The notes: generated by a model from the letters alone, not told the origin. A stretch of DNA of 63,323 nt from a virus (IMGVR_UViG_3300040959_000894:1-63323), one strand, 5' to 3'; shown: positions 19,201-26,580, counted from the stretch's first letter. Numbers and translations are program-made.

Positions 19201-21276
19201 AATTGGAATGGTATCAGTTATCCGAAACAGAAATGTCGCCGTGACATTGGTATCCTTGTAGATGCTATATCGCATGACGTTAACTACACAACCAACTTTG
19301 CATCGGTACAATCTGCACAGTTCTACTTTAGAAACGCAACAAGCGTACTGCCATATGACCAACGTCAGCAAACCGCAGATCTATATACTGTAATGGCAGA
19401 TTTGGTATCAGCAGTTGTTCAGGAGCAAACACCAAAAAATTACGGTTACACTCCAACAAATGTAGTTTATGATCCACTTACTGGTATGATGACAGCAACA
19501 ATCGGTTCTCATAACATTGAAGCAGGTGACTTTGTAACATTTGATAACTTGGGCATTACATTCTCTTGCCCAACATCAGATGTTGATCCTACACCGATTG
19601 AGATTTCTCACCCACGTGTTGGCGGTGATGAATGGGCAGATGGTAAACCATGCAGAGTTGAATTTGTTGACGGTACCACAATTACAATGAATGCCGGACC
19701 GGCAGGTGTTGATAAAGCTCATACATTTGTATCAGCAACAGAAGGTGCAATCAGAAAAGCAATTGTTACAAGACAAGCACAAGATATATCAGGTGCACCA
19801 GCAACTGCGGTTGAAGGTGAATATGTTGCCGATATGATCCGTATTATTGAAGATGCAATCCGCCGTGATAGCATTGATGGTATTCCTGAAATTATTGAAC
19901 CTGATACTTCATGGATTGATAACAGCCTTGTTTGGGCGGGTAAAGAAATTGATGATAATTTGGATATCCTCGCAGACGATGTAACAAATTGGATAAATAC
20001 TACTTATAATGTATTGGATTATAACAAAGTTAAGTGTCGCCGAGATGCAGGATATCTTGTTGACGCATTTGCATATGACCTGAACTACGGCGGAACATCT
20101 GCTTCTAAATGGAATGCGGCATTCTACTTCTGGAACAACGTATATCGTATCCCAGAAGATCAACGTGTGCCAACTGCAAAAGCATACCGTAAATTAGGTG
20201 AGATTGCTCGTGACGCACTTCTTGAGACACTACCAGGTGTTTCTATTAAAGGTGAGTCAACAACAGCAGTTGAAGCACAACACGTTTATGACCTTGCCGA
20301 TATCTATTATCGCTCGTTCCTGAACAAAGATGAAAAAGACTTTGGACCAACAATCCTACCTGACTTTGACTGGGAAGATAATAAAGTGTTTAAATTTGCT
20401 CGAGAAATCCTTATTGCCAACAGAAAGAAATTGTCTGTTGAGACTGTAAGATTTGTTGGACAGAATTATAAATTCTTTGATATTAACTTGACTCGCCGTG
20501 ACGCAACTAACTTGTTGCAATCATTGGCAAATGACTTTAAATTCCAAAATATCGTTACAGGTCAAGATGGAAGTCAAACATCCACGAGAACATATGCAGC
20601 AGCATTCTTCGATTACAATGGTAAGCACGTGTTCCCAGTATTCAATCCAACAACACCAGGATTAAGTTTCCAAGGTACACTGAACGGATTGGGCGCATTG
20701 GGTAATGTCACTGGACAAAAACCAAATCACGCATATATAGTATCAACGGATTATGCCGGAAATAGGTATGACGGTACTATTTACTATTGGGACGGAACAG
20801 CATGGCAAACAGATGGAGCTAATAACGTGGATCTACTTGTATCATTCTATCAGGCATGGGAAAGAATGAAAACATTTATTAAAACGAATTACACACCAGA
20901 TATAGACCACGATGCAATGATTGATGGTTTGTTTGACGATGTTCTTCGTGCGTCTGTCCTAAGACCGAGTGTATTGACCTTTGGTTCACTTGTTGAATCA
21001 ATTGCTCACCAGTTTAACGGTGCTTCGGCAGGTGTTAACAGAAATGCGCTCCCAATTAACTTTAGAAACCTCGGCTTGCCGATCTCTGCTATTGCATCTG
21101 TACTTTCAGAAGATGGCGGTAGGGTTCGTTGGTCAGGTGCAGACGAACTTAACAACCAATACTTTGCAAGAGGATTGAGAATTAACGGTAGAACAGGTCG
21201 AATTGAAGGCCGTCCGTTTACATCATCGGTTCGTAAACTTGCAAGACGAGCATCTAACAGCCGCGCTGTAGTATAA
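10276..21276 (+). CDS. Giant modular tail-fibre-type structural protein (3666 aa)
   Basis: An uninterrupted 11-kb frame. Residues 1-50 are an attachment head (ITELGPITGANTRTEDLF). Residues ~50-375 are pentapeptide-like repeats (NSTIxN, SDFSDGTGNN). From ~427 a pectate-lyase-like beta-helix start follows (VHVAVDGDDRNPGT). The body alternates two modules. A ~80-aa beta module (YTPTxAxYxPxTG, TIGxH, HTFVSA) occurs nine times between 13408 and 19770. A helical module carrying C-x-R-D (DxxKCxRDxG) occurs eleven times with Cys and once, at ~20476, without. The C-terminus has the conserved ENGGR-like SEDGGRVRW and TGRIEGRPF motifs of marine phage fibre proteins. It has its own late promoter. Most likely a long fibre or very extended tail appendage; exact location in the virion is unknown. 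Confidence 0.75.
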   Translation: MSKITELGPITGANTRTEDLFVIVNLIQGDDGTKNLTRAELVQAIQYEIFDRITITGGTISGVTMSDSVINTTQINDSTINRGTMQQTVISNVTILTATANNISMDASTILNSDFSDGTGNNDVFTYSTIDNSKFNDGQGNNMVFTNSRIDNSEYNNVTIDQGTANGLILTNISIDELILEDATISNSSIVTTDFSEGTISNSSIFNVDLDDVDITNSRFSNGQIWDTAIANSTILNTDFSDGTGNNNVFTSTILQGRIIDSTANNVTMTSSSITGGFINSVDITDSDFSDGTGSNNVFTDTTIQDGTLDNNVITNSSFQGIMDNVTASNMTITSSETKGMAISDKSSFIDGSIQDSEVSNTTIDSSTLVDFDMELHKVWQPNMDEDNYFAIKNVKTNETQQISYRQFFEEISKSTEKALKVHVAVDGDDRNPGTILKPVQTLKRGAELAVEKAGGVYNRNALNEAVHISVGPGTYYVDDPIELPDDCSMTSTAGQYATVIQKKPGFERTNGVLVGSGCYVQGFAYMNFEVDNFDYPEGGFAVAYRPGAKLRRSPYIRDSSQLSNFNRLDVEPPLNPFNSKGTIADLGQEFFMEPGHSIESLFAEGDYISFSSGASGYVSWTTSVTSDSAIYVRNLVGNVEPGDMLYSESGGTGQVASVGIDDFPNRLVGRGGGCMLADRRVLDPDSLFTYVLCFGFTPRTQNGMGYVARDGAGVNGIGSLSIFVRTAFYALNGGQMTLNNSGTQFGDISMRAKGSTEVFTPSSTDEAILFSNTVFADTLMDNKQDIIEDMVGYLTTPVSQGGLGYQGYDAEKCKRDTGIIIDSVGYDVALNTNYWGRLNGIAYSSPISYVVKNEQLTETLGANEHLKSEINRLFSNSEAAVNTRANVSLDETLNILENGESYASDLFFTDTGNVARTAAREIIQDNRELIIDGMVEWIDNNDEFFSYDSAKCRRDIQEYILPAVKWDSMLDTNYNSVVAGQAYYSKQGQTVVENQREETVGSFERLRKITDDLVEANSAIMAERSYDRMSTIIDILDNTRTQKFNPTKATYEPDTGRMVITIGAHTLQKGQFVTIADEAFTFTCDSDGNKLEISHPRKSDTFNYRRAIPIDEVSAKTITINAGTTGANFAHTFVSAKPSSVSVLGEALTFSDDVGIPADKRNARKQLQANKEFIQDYMEGWAENQWYFYDSKKCERDTKEYIMPAVQRDLLLGTNFNAYQTGIAYRSKSGEVSVTKQLEQTVASINHMKSETANTVTGNTLAVDRVNTSFDQMVALLNNNGKKYTPTNAAYNPVTGVVEITIGAHDFAVGDKIRIEKNSMVFTCALDGNTSQHAYPSTTFETWTPSTATYVPSTGEFTVTISANQLKAGDTVTFKPGAITFTCELDDNVTEHAAPESHHPFFNKPVTIDEVNGFVLKMNVGAVTDGGGVHTFVSALADGLTTERQHPAYENPVEISARTATTITVNVGKSQDTSAHTFVSATTNAIREDGMWTGKYTPQDVTYDPVNGEMVVTIGQHDLPVGQWISIAPESIVFSCDVGGVVGTDPAPLPGHPAYNQPVRITETTSTTFTVNVGNANGHANTHTFVSATKDCIDGHALYFTDPAKFVKAYTPTDATYNPNTGDMVVTIPGHDIEVGDNVQTKPLSFAFSCGFNGGGTDYHPRIGEPMYEHPQEVTAADANTITFNAGSAGGYTGTHTFVSAEEGSIIKVSSSEKGKYAARQLQKNKTFIQEEITAWLNDNYFIYDKEKCMRDTGYILNAVMRDVLTGSNNNAVYTGMGYRIGTVGANNVVNNQLTETVGAITWLKGKINTDVLTDATAIARSDAAFDEIIDIMSNGNAAADAIDFGIQSISEDAFAARHILQLNKSFIQKEAIAWITANHPGFVYDAAACERDLGIFVDTVSWDVQHGSTASTVNNSRLYFENALPVLADDEIVPTSEVYDHIAKIAGQIVRGEEVDNLQSVVAQVKTDEDTYTPTTATYDPVTGIMVATIGTHNFVIGDRITIDPESITFSCGFGGGGTDSHPNAADPNLRKQFIITAADATTITVNAGSANGYTGAHTFVSADADCIRRANVAEAYTATDVAYAHMTGVMEVTLGDRHRFSVGDYVIFDENAITLSCPTSPTDPTPINISHPRPTDPIFNKPVRIDAVTSTTITMQVGDAKVDKVHTFVSATANGIRRSLAPTVSSSVVNLFDGVGQTIRNNDGTVPTVIEPKPTSAYGTTIISEARLIGGSKPKYQTEIIDLIAVTYAGLAYNEAKCYRDIGYIVDAITEDLEYGGDAATVHSANYYFLGAVNTLPPEQRGPTRLAYQHLADVIDEVSRAITVTATTGNVRVQDTTSIPAADVATGSRAHDLVEIIAQTVDDFSPIKIPAVTSKPLMEPSRTYARQSLAMNREFIQNEIVNYIDDEFYTFDENKCARDAGFILDAVRRDVQTGSNYNGKYVGKSYRIGTVGADKVIEDQLAETIEGIQYIQKDIESRLTGVALTRAQNSFSNIITAMVNDYTPDGTNYDYGTGNRGSNNINARQALQLNRAFLQAEATAWVAANYPSLSYDTAKCERDTGIMADAASYDIQHVTNTAMLDVAKLYFENGLSTLSADQRAPTAALYTHLGDVSRDLILKIDVTPSAGNTVIQNKVFGPVAAAIGNDMQDLWEIIATVIAADSLVDMPDDIEVFAGAVGAASYDYETEAALIGSRKDALQSTITDYLKTTFNYLEYDRDRCFRDTGYIIDAICHDIQYGGNSAMVNAAGLYFKNAVNLLPTDQRDATRMAFTRLGEIVEHVTRNELVPVEFGAKYTPTTAVYDNVTGEIVITIGQHELTTNDHVMLTEDGMTFTCDMDGNTTNHAAPQPHHPAYLRAIPVLATSSTTITVNVGPAAGGAHTFVSALPNAVSQVTGNLIKQDTSHLAARRTIATEAKNLAWIVANIADDNDEKGIPLEVPPFTNWIQSDLITAKEAIEDSIPALATSVINYITNNWNGISYPKQKCRRDIGILVDAISHDVNYTTNFASVQSAQFYFRNATSVLPYDQRQQTADLYTVMADLVSAVVQEQTPKNYGYTPTNVVYDPLTGMMTATIGSHNIEAGDFVTFDNLGITFSCPTSDVDPTPIEISHPRVGGDEWADGKPCRVEFVDGTTITMNAGPAGVDKAHTFVSATEGAIRKAIVTRQAQDISGAPATAVEGEYVADMIRIIEDAIRRDSIDGIPEIIEPDTSWIDNSLVWAGKEIDDNLDILADDVTNWINTTYNVLDYNKVKCRRDAGYLVDAFAYDLNYGGTSASKWNAAFYFWNNVYRIPEDQRVPTAKAYRKLGEIARDALLETLPGVSIKGESTTAVEAQHVYDLADIYYRSFLNKDEKDFGPTILPDFDWEDNKVFKFAREILIANRKKLSVETVRFVGQNYKFFDINLTRRDATNLLQSLANDFKFQNIVTGQDGSQTSTRTYAAAFFDYNGKHVFPVFNPTTPGLSFQGTLNGLGALGNVTGQKPNHAYIVSTDYAGNRYDGTIYYWDGTAWQTDGANNVDLLVSFYQAWERMKTFIKTNYTPDIDHDAMIDGLFDDVLRASVLRPSVLTFGSLVESIAHQFNGASAGVNRNALPINFRNLGLPISAIASVLSEDGGRVRWSGADELNNQYFARGLRINGRTGRIEGRPFTSSVRKLARRASNSRAVV
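10420..11395 (+). repeat. Pentapeptide-like repeat region in the giant protein
   Basis: The encoded residues ~50-375 repeat short N-S/T-x-I/F units (NSTILN, NSKFND, NSRFSNG) and a longer element, DFSDGTGNN(N/D)VFT, present four times with small changes. This periodicity suggests a right-handed quadrilateral or triangular beta-helix as a fibre shaft. Confidence 0.6.
13408..19770 (+). repeat. Nine-copy ~80-aa beta module array
   Basis: Copies begin near the phrases FNPTKATYEP, YTPTNAAYNP, WTPSTATYVP, YTPQDVTYDP, YTPTDATYNP, YTPTTATYDP, YTATDVAYAH, YTPTTAVYDN and YTPTNVVYDP. Each contains F-x-C in a central strand and closes with HTFVSA. They alternate singly or in clusters with the C-x-R-D helical modules. 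Confidence 0.75.
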
Positions 21277-21288
21277 AGGAAATAAAAA

Positions 21289-21744
21289 ATGTCATTTGAA
21301 TCATACGTCGACTCAAACACTGGTATCACAATTGTTGTGACTACTCAGGCGCCTGACGCTTTGCCCGTCGGCAAAAATTTAGAACTATCCACGAACTGGC
21401 AAGAAGTTATCACGGTACCTCAATTTAAAGTACCTGAACTTGTATTTGGTGGTTCAACAACAATTGAGCCAGGTGTTGGCGAAGTTATCTCACCGTTGAT
21501 TGTTGCAAACAAGACAACAAATACCGCGACGGTTGATGTAAAAATTTATCGTTACTCTGAAAACTTAGAATTTTACCTAGTACGGGAAATGCCTGTACCT
21601 GGATATGATACAATACCAATCCCACTTAACGGACAATTCTTTGCCTCGGGTGATACGTTAGAAGTTAAATCAAGTGCTAATACAACATTAGATGCAACCC
21701 TATCATTCACATTAGGCCAAGCGGAGGAATACGATGTCGACTAG
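21289..21744 (+). CDS. Small beta-rich structural protein (151 aa)
   Basis: A 151-aa beta-rich protein, no Cys, no signal peptide. It starts MSFESYVDSNTG and contains I-V-A-N-K-T-T-N-T-A-T-V-D-V-K-I-Y-R, the look of an immunoglobulin-like or jelly-roll sandwich in which the V-A-N...VDVKI strand resembles small virion proteins of other T4-like phages. A good RBS (AAGGA at 21275-21279) precedes the ATG. Its end overlaps the collagen-like gene by 11 bases, so the two are probably translated together. It may cap or attach the neighbouring fibres; that is inference from position. Confidence 0.6.
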   Translation: MSFESYVDSNTGITIVVTTQAPDALPVGKNLELSTNWQEVITVPQFKVPELVFGGSTTIEPGVGEVISPLIVANKTTNTATVDVKIYRYSENLEFYLVREMPVPGYDTIPIPLNGQFFASGDTLEVKSSANTTLDATLSFTLGQAEEYDVD

Positions 21745-24700
21745 GTTCAAGTCAATGCGAGCTAGGACCGTTACCCTCGGTCATGGTATTCCACAAGCAT
21801 TTCCGATAGGGTTAGATCCAGCACCGTTTGAAGGATCTATTGTATATGCCGACAACGGCACAATGAAGTATTCAAATGGTACTGTATGGCAAGATATGGG
21901 TACAGGACCACAAGGTACTCAAGGATTTACTGGTATTCAAGGTGACCAAGGTTTACAAGGTGATTACGGTCCGGGGTTTACAATCTTAGGATCGGTTGCT
22001 GATGTAGATGCAGGCGGCGATCCACAAGCAACACTTACTGCAGCATTCCCAACACCAAATATCGGCGAAGGTGTAATTGATGAAGCAGATGATGAACTTT
22101 GGATTTGGGATGGAACGAATTGGGTTAACATTGGATCATTCCGTGGTGTTCAAGGTTTCCAAGGTGTTCAAGGTGACCAAGGTTTACAAGGCGACCAAGG
22201 ACAAGAAGGTATTCAAGGCTCACGCGGTTATCGTGGTTTCCAAGGTACACAAGGTTATCAAGGCACACAAGGCGTCCAAGGATTGCAAGGTGTTCAAGGA
22301 CCACAAGGATTGCAAGGTGACCAAGGCGTTCAAGGTCCGCAAGGGTTACAAGGAGTTCAGGGTCCACAAGGCGTTCAAGGTCCGCAGTCGATCCAAGGTA
22401 CAACAGGTATCCAAGGTGACTTAGGTTTTCAAGGTACACAAGGTTGGAATGGTACCGACTCAGGAATGGTCATTGACTATACACTCGGTACAGAAGTAAC
22501 AGATCAAAATCCAACAGGTGGGTCATTTAATACAAACAACACAGTTATTGCAAGTGCTACCAAACTATGGTTTAATAGAGACGATACTTATAATGTAGAT
22601 TTGGTTGACTATTTCCGTGCAATTGATTTATCAACATCGGCAAATAAAGCATATATCAAAATAACTAAACGTGACGAACCAGCATATTATCTTATATTCT
22701 CAGTACAAGAAATTACTGAAAAAGGTACAGATCCATCTAATTATTTTGAATTGGATGTTACATATATCGGCGGTCCTGCTACTCGAGCAAATTGGCAAAC
22801 TGCCGATTTTCCAACTCCAGGTACAACAACATCATATCCATTGGTTGTTGCCCTTGACCAATCAGGTGACCAAGGTGTTCAAGGTTTCCAAGGTACTCAG
22901 GGTTTCCAAGGATTTACTGGTATTCAAGGTTTCCAAGGTTTCCAAGGTCCGCAAGGATTACAGGGTACACAAGGTTACCAAGGTGTTCAAGGCTTCCAAG
23001 GTTTCCAAGGTGAAATCGGTTATAGTGGTGGTCTGACATTTGAGTGGGATTTTAATCCGTCAACAACTGAAGGTTTCCCGGGATTAAACGGTTGGTTACT
23101 TAATAACGCTGATGTTACTCAAGCTGATAAGTTGTATATTGATGACCTCACACATACAGGTCGCCGAGTAGATGGATTGTTTGATTTCCTTCAAACACTT
23201 ACAAGTTCTCCAAAAGGCTCAATCTTTATTAGAACACCAAAGAATGTAGGAAACGGTAATTACGAATTCCTGATCTATAACTTCACAAATTGGACTTGGG
23301 ATGCAGGTCCAACTGACTGGGGACACTTTGATATTACCTATGTTGACCGAAGTACTTTGGGCGGAACTGATCTTTCACCAGGTACAAGTTGGAATACAGG
23401 TGCGGTAGCATCATTCGGTGATACTGCAATTATTGATTTTATCCCATATGGTGATAAAGGTAATCAGGGTACTCAGGGTTTCCAAGGTACAACAGGTATT
23501 CAAGGCGATGAAGGTTTCCAAGGTACACAAGGTTATCAAGGTACACAAGGTGTCCAAGGAGTCCAAGGAACACAAGGTTGGCAAGGTACTCAGGGTTTCC
23601 AAGGATTTACTGGTATTCAAGGTGATGAAGGCTCACAAGGTACTCAAGGCTTCCAAGGAGCACAAGGTACTCAGGGTTTCCAGGGAGATCAAGGAACACA
23701 AGGTTTCCAAGGTTACCAAGGTGTTCAAGGTATGGAAGGCGGCAGAGAATTTGTTGTAACAAACACAGGTTCTACTTCATATGAAGTTGACGGTGTAACA
23801 CAGCCTAACCTACATCTGTTGAGAGGATTTACTTATACATTTGATTTGAATGTATCAGGTCACCCATTTAAAATTAGAACAAGTGCAGGTGGTTCAGATT
23901 ACACTAACGGCATAACAATTGTCGGTAATGATGAAACTGGTAGATTGATATTCAGGGTGCCGTTTAATGCTCCCGCTACTTTAGTTTATCAATGTTCTAT
24001 TCACTCAGGAATGGTTGGGAATATCTTTACATCTGAAGTTGGTCCGCAAGGTACTCAAGGATTGCAAGGTATTCAAGGCACGCAGGGTATTCAAGGATTA
24101 CAAGGAGTTCAAGGTCCACAAGGTACTCAAGGCTGGCAAGGTACACAAGGTTACCAAGGTGTTCAAGGTGATTTAGGTTTCCAAGGTACACAAGGTCCAC
24201 AATCTATCCAAGGTACAACAGGTATTCAAGGTGACTTAGGTCCTGCCGGTGAATTTGGTGGTATGACTCTTGATTATACATTTAGTACCGCAACGGATAC
24301 TTCAGATCCAGGTGTTGGTTTACTTAAATTCAATGCGGCAAACATTGCTTCTGCAACTGAAATGCGTATTGACGACCGAGATGACTCGTTTACCGATGTT
24401 CAAGCATTCTTAAGAACAACAGATGAACCAACAAGTGCTGTAAAAGGTTTCTTTAGGGTTATTGATGGTACAACAACAAGTAACTATGTTGCATTTAGAA
24501 TCAATGATGTTATTGAAAGATCAGGCTTTTTTGAATATGACTGTACTTTCTTAACAGGTTCCGTTACATCATTTGGAAATAATTCTGATGTTAGAATTAC
24601 GTTTGCAAGAACAGGTGATAAAGGTGACACCGGTTTACAAGGTATTCAAGGCCCACAAGGAACTCAAGGTGTACAAGGTGATGAAGGCGGCGTAGGTCTA

Positions 24701-26473
24701 CAAGGTATGCAAGGTCCTCAAGGCCTACAAGGTGATGCTGGTGAAGAAGGCGCTCAAGGTGCTGCAGGTGATGGCAACCAAGGTATTCAAGGCCCACAAG
24801 GTCCGCAAGGTACTACAGGCCAAGATGGTGCTACAGGTGGTGACGGTTTCCAAGGTACACAAGGTTTGCAGGGTACACAAGGTTTCCAAGGTGATCTTGG
24901 TTTCCAAGGTTTCCAAGGTGCAGGCGGTGTTGGTTCAGCAGGTTCGCAAGGTACACAAGGCACCCAAGGTGTTCAAGGTGACCAAGGTGTTCAAGGTGAG
25001 GTAGGTCCCGCAGGATTTGGTGCTCAAGGTATTCAAGGTACACAAGGATTTACTGGTGCTCAAGGTGAAACAGGAACAGGTATTCAGGGTACGCAAGGTC
25101 CACAAGGTATCGGTGCTCAAGGTTCATTAGGTAATGATGGAGCGCAAGGTATCCAAGGTACGCAGGGTATTCAAGGATTTGGTATTCAAGGTACACAAGG
25201 CTTCCAAGGTGTAGATGGACAAGGTGCTGATGGTACACAAGGTGCTCAAGGTTTCCAAGGTCTTCAAGGTACCTCGGGTGAAGAAGGTCAAGGCGGTCTT
25301 CAAGGTACTCAAGGTATTATCGGTGACGATGGTATTCAAGGTCCTGGCGGTGAAGGCAACCAAGGTATTCAAGGTATCCAAGGTGGACCGGGTGTTCAAG
25401 GTGAGGGCGGCGGAGGTGGTTCTCAAGGTATCCAAGGTGTTCAAGGCGTTCAGTCCGTACAAGGTCCACAAGGTCTTAGCGGTGGTGGCGGTACTCAGGG
25501 CCCCCAAGGTTTACAAGGTCCTCCTGGTGATGACGGTCTTCAAGGTTTCACCGGTGCAGGTACCCAAGGTATTCAAGGTATCCAAGGTATCCAAGGTGGA
25601 CCCGGTCCACAAGGTAGTCAAGGTGTTGGGCAAGATGGCCTACAAGGTAACCAAGGCCCGCAAGGTCCACAAGGTTTCATTGGTGCAGATGGTATTCAGG
25701 GTATGCAAGGTATTCAAGGTGATGCCGATGCCCAAGCAATTGAAACAAACGATCTATATGGAACAGCATTACAAGGTTCACCACTATTCCTTACTATGAC
25801 ACAAGCAGGTGGTGGAGCACAACCATTATATGCAACCCTATCACCTAACCCAGGTGGTGAATCAAACTTCTTCTATACAGGTACTGATGACGAATTAACT
25901 GTTGAGAATTTGAATGTTGACGGTAACTTGGTTGTAACAGGTACACTTAACGGTGGATCAGGTGACTTCCTCGAAGCTTCGGTGTCCGATGTAAAAACAG
26001 GCGGTGAATTAAGGTTCCAAAATGACCTTCAAATTGCATTTGGTAGCTCAATTGGCGGTGCACTTTTATATGCATCTGCGGATGCCGAGGTTCAATTAAA
26101 CATGGATGTCGGTATTGATTATACTATAAGAGATAACGGTACATTGAGATTTACGTTTGATATGGGAACTGGTAACTTCACATCAACAGGTGATATTAAC
26201 GCACAATCTGATGTAAGAACAAAAACTAATATTGAAACTATTACCGATGCGCTTAATAAAGTGTTAAGTATGCGCGGTGTTACATATGAGAGAAAAGCTG
26301 AATTAGGTAACGTAAAACTAGGTGTTATTGCTCAAGAGGTTGAAGAAATATTGCCAGAAGTTATTAACACAACTGATGATGGAATGAAAGCCGTTGCTTA
26401 CGGTAACATTGTCGGATTACTTATCGAAGCAATTAAAGATCTCAAAGAGGAAGTTGATAATTTAAATCAATAA
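21734..26473 (+). CDS. Collagen-like tail fibre with cupredoxin-like insert and S74 C-terminus
   Basis: A 1579-aa protein. After a ~55-residue head come blocks of collagen triplets, mostly G-x-Q (GTQGFQG, GVQGDQG), at about residues 57-80, 135-245, 375-430, 570-670, 768-840 and 960-1330. Between blocks are three related ~125-aa beta domains (near 245-375, 430-570, 840-960). One ~95-aa domain at 670-765 has a cupredoxin-like pattern, with His710, Cys754, His757 and Met760 as candidate type-1 copper ligands. The last 88 residues are an S74 chaperone with Ser1492 and Lys1497 (SDVRTKTNI) and IVGLLIEAIKDLKEEV. The start follows a GGAGG RBS inside the upstream gene. It likely forms a trimeric triple-helix fibre. 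The frame stays open despite heavy repeats. Confidence 0.85.
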   Translation: MSTRFKSMRARTVTLGHGIPQAFPIGLDPAPFEGSIVYADNGTMKYSNGTVWQDMGTGPQGTQGFTGIQGDQGLQGDYGPGFTILGSVADVDAGGDPQATLTAAFPTPNIGEGVIDEADDELWIWDGTNWVNIGSFRGVQGFQGVQGDQGLQGDQGQEGIQGSRGYRGFQGTQGYQGTQGVQGLQGVQGPQGLQGDQGVQGPQGLQGVQGPQGVQGPQSIQGTTGIQGDLGFQGTQGWNGTDSGMVIDYTLGTEVTDQNPTGGSFNTNNTVIASATKLWFNRDDTYNVDLVDYFRAIDLSTSANKAYIKITKRDEPAYYLIFSVQEITEKGTDPSNYFELDVTYIGGPATRANWQTADFPTPGTTTSYPLVVALDQSGDQGVQGFQGTQGFQGFTGIQGFQGFQGPQGLQGTQGYQGVQGFQGFQGEIGYSGGLTFEWDFNPSTTEGFPGLNGWLLNNADVTQADKLYIDDLTHTGRRVDGLFDFLQTLTSSPKGSIFIRTPKNVGNGNYEFLIYNFTNWTWDAGPTDWGHFDITYVDRSTLGGTDLSPGTSWNTGAVASFGDTAIIDFIPYGDKGNQGTQGFQGTTGIQGDEGFQGTQGYQGTQGVQGVQGTQGWQGTQGFQGFTGIQGDEGSQGTQGFQGAQGTQGFQGDQGTQGFQGYQGVQGMEGGREFVVTNTGSTSYEVDGVTQPNLHLLRGFTYTFDLNVSGHPFKIRTSAGGSDYTNGITIVGNDETGRLIFRVPFNAPATLVYQCSIHSGMVGNIFTSEVGPQGTQGLQGIQGTQGIQGLQGVQGPQGTQGWQGTQGYQGVQGDLGFQGTQGPQSIQGTTGIQGDLGPAGEFGGMTLDYTFSTATDTSDPGVGLLKFNAANIASATEMRIDDRDDSFTDVQAFLRTTDEPTSAVKGFFRVIDGTTTSNYVAFRINDVIERSGFFEYDCTFLTGSVTSFGNNSDVRITFARTGDKGDTGLQGIQGPQGTQGVQGDEGGVGLQGMQGPQGLQGDAGEEGAQGAAGDGNQGIQGPQGPQGTTGQDGATGGDGFQGTQGLQGTQGFQGDLGFQGFQGAGGVGSAGSQGTQGTQGVQGDQGVQGEVGPAGFGAQGIQGTQGFTGAQGETGTGIQGTQGPQGIGAQGSLGNDGAQGIQGTQGIQGFGIQGTQGFQGVDGQGADGTQGAQGFQGLQGTSGEEGQGGLQGTQGIIGDDGIQGPGGEGNQGIQGIQGGPGVQGEGGGGGSQGIQGVQGVQSVQGPQGLSGGGGTQGPQGLQGPPGDDGLQGFTGAGTQGIQGIQGIQGGPGPQGSQGVGQDGLQGNQGPQGPQGFIGADGIQGMQGIQGDADAQAIETNDLYGTALQGSPLFLTMTQAGGGAQPLYATLSPNPGGESNFFYTGTDDELTVENLNVDGNLVVTGTLNGGSGDFLEASVSDVKTGGELRFQNDLQIAFGSSIGGALLYASADAEVQLNMDVGIDYTIRDNGTLRFTFDMGTGNFTSTGDINAQSDVRTKTNIETITDALNKVLSMRGVTYERKAELGNVKLGVIAQEVEEILPEVINTTDDGMKAVAYGNIVGLLIEAIKDLKEEVDNLNQ
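22137..22445 (+). repeat. Collagen-like G-x-Q triplet block
   Basis: A 9-base-period coding repeat built on caaggt/acaaggt units, encoding G-x-Q triplets. Synonymous changes between units show that the repeat is kept at protein level. Confidence 0.85.
23452..23742 (+). repeat. Collagen-like G-x-Q triplet block before the cupredoxin-like domain
   Basis: Triplets GTQGFQG, GTTGIQG and GVQGTQG run uninterrupted up to the start of the cupredoxin-like domain; the triplet register resumes after it near 24040. Confidence 0.85.
24613..25722 (+). repeat. Longest collagen-like block (~370 residues)
   Basis: The longest run of Gly-x-y triplets. It mixes GTQGxQG with more classical triplets including GPPGDDG and several Gly-rich interruptions (GEGGGGGSQG), giving possible flexible points before the C-terminal region. 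Confidence 0.85.
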
Positions 26474-26499
26474 TGATATTCCCATAGCACAAGTTAAAG

Positions 26500-26524
26500 A
26501 GGGGGCTTTGTGCTCCCTTTTTTT
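26500..26524 (+). terminator. Intrinsic terminator after the collagen-like gene
   Basis: A 7-bp stem AGGGGGC/GCTCCCT (one G-T wobble) with a 5-base loop TTTGT is followed by seven T. It separates the collagen-like gene from the next late promoter. Confidence 0.8.
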
Positions 26525-26542
26525 AAATATGGATGAGAATAT

Positions 26543-26550
26543 TATAAATA
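26543..26550 (+). promoter_or_regulatory. T4-type late promoter TATAAATA
   Basis: Exact late consensus 30 bases before the 26581 start and just after the terminator, so this gap is a clear transcription-unit boundary. Confidence 0.8.
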
Positions 26551-26580
26551 AAGTAAATAGCATAAAAAGAGAATTGAGAT

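Noticed and set aside
22137-22445. Regular short DNA repeats resembling a CRISPR array
   Set aside because: The period is 9 bases with no spacers; it is a protein-coding collagen repeat.
22077-25799. Many long open frames on both strands across the collagen repeats (for example 25215-25799 + and 25127-25507 -)
   Set aside because: A 9-base repeat without stops opens several frames at once. The alternative products are low-complexity K-V or L-T strings without RBS; only the G-x-Q frame continues into recognisable domains.
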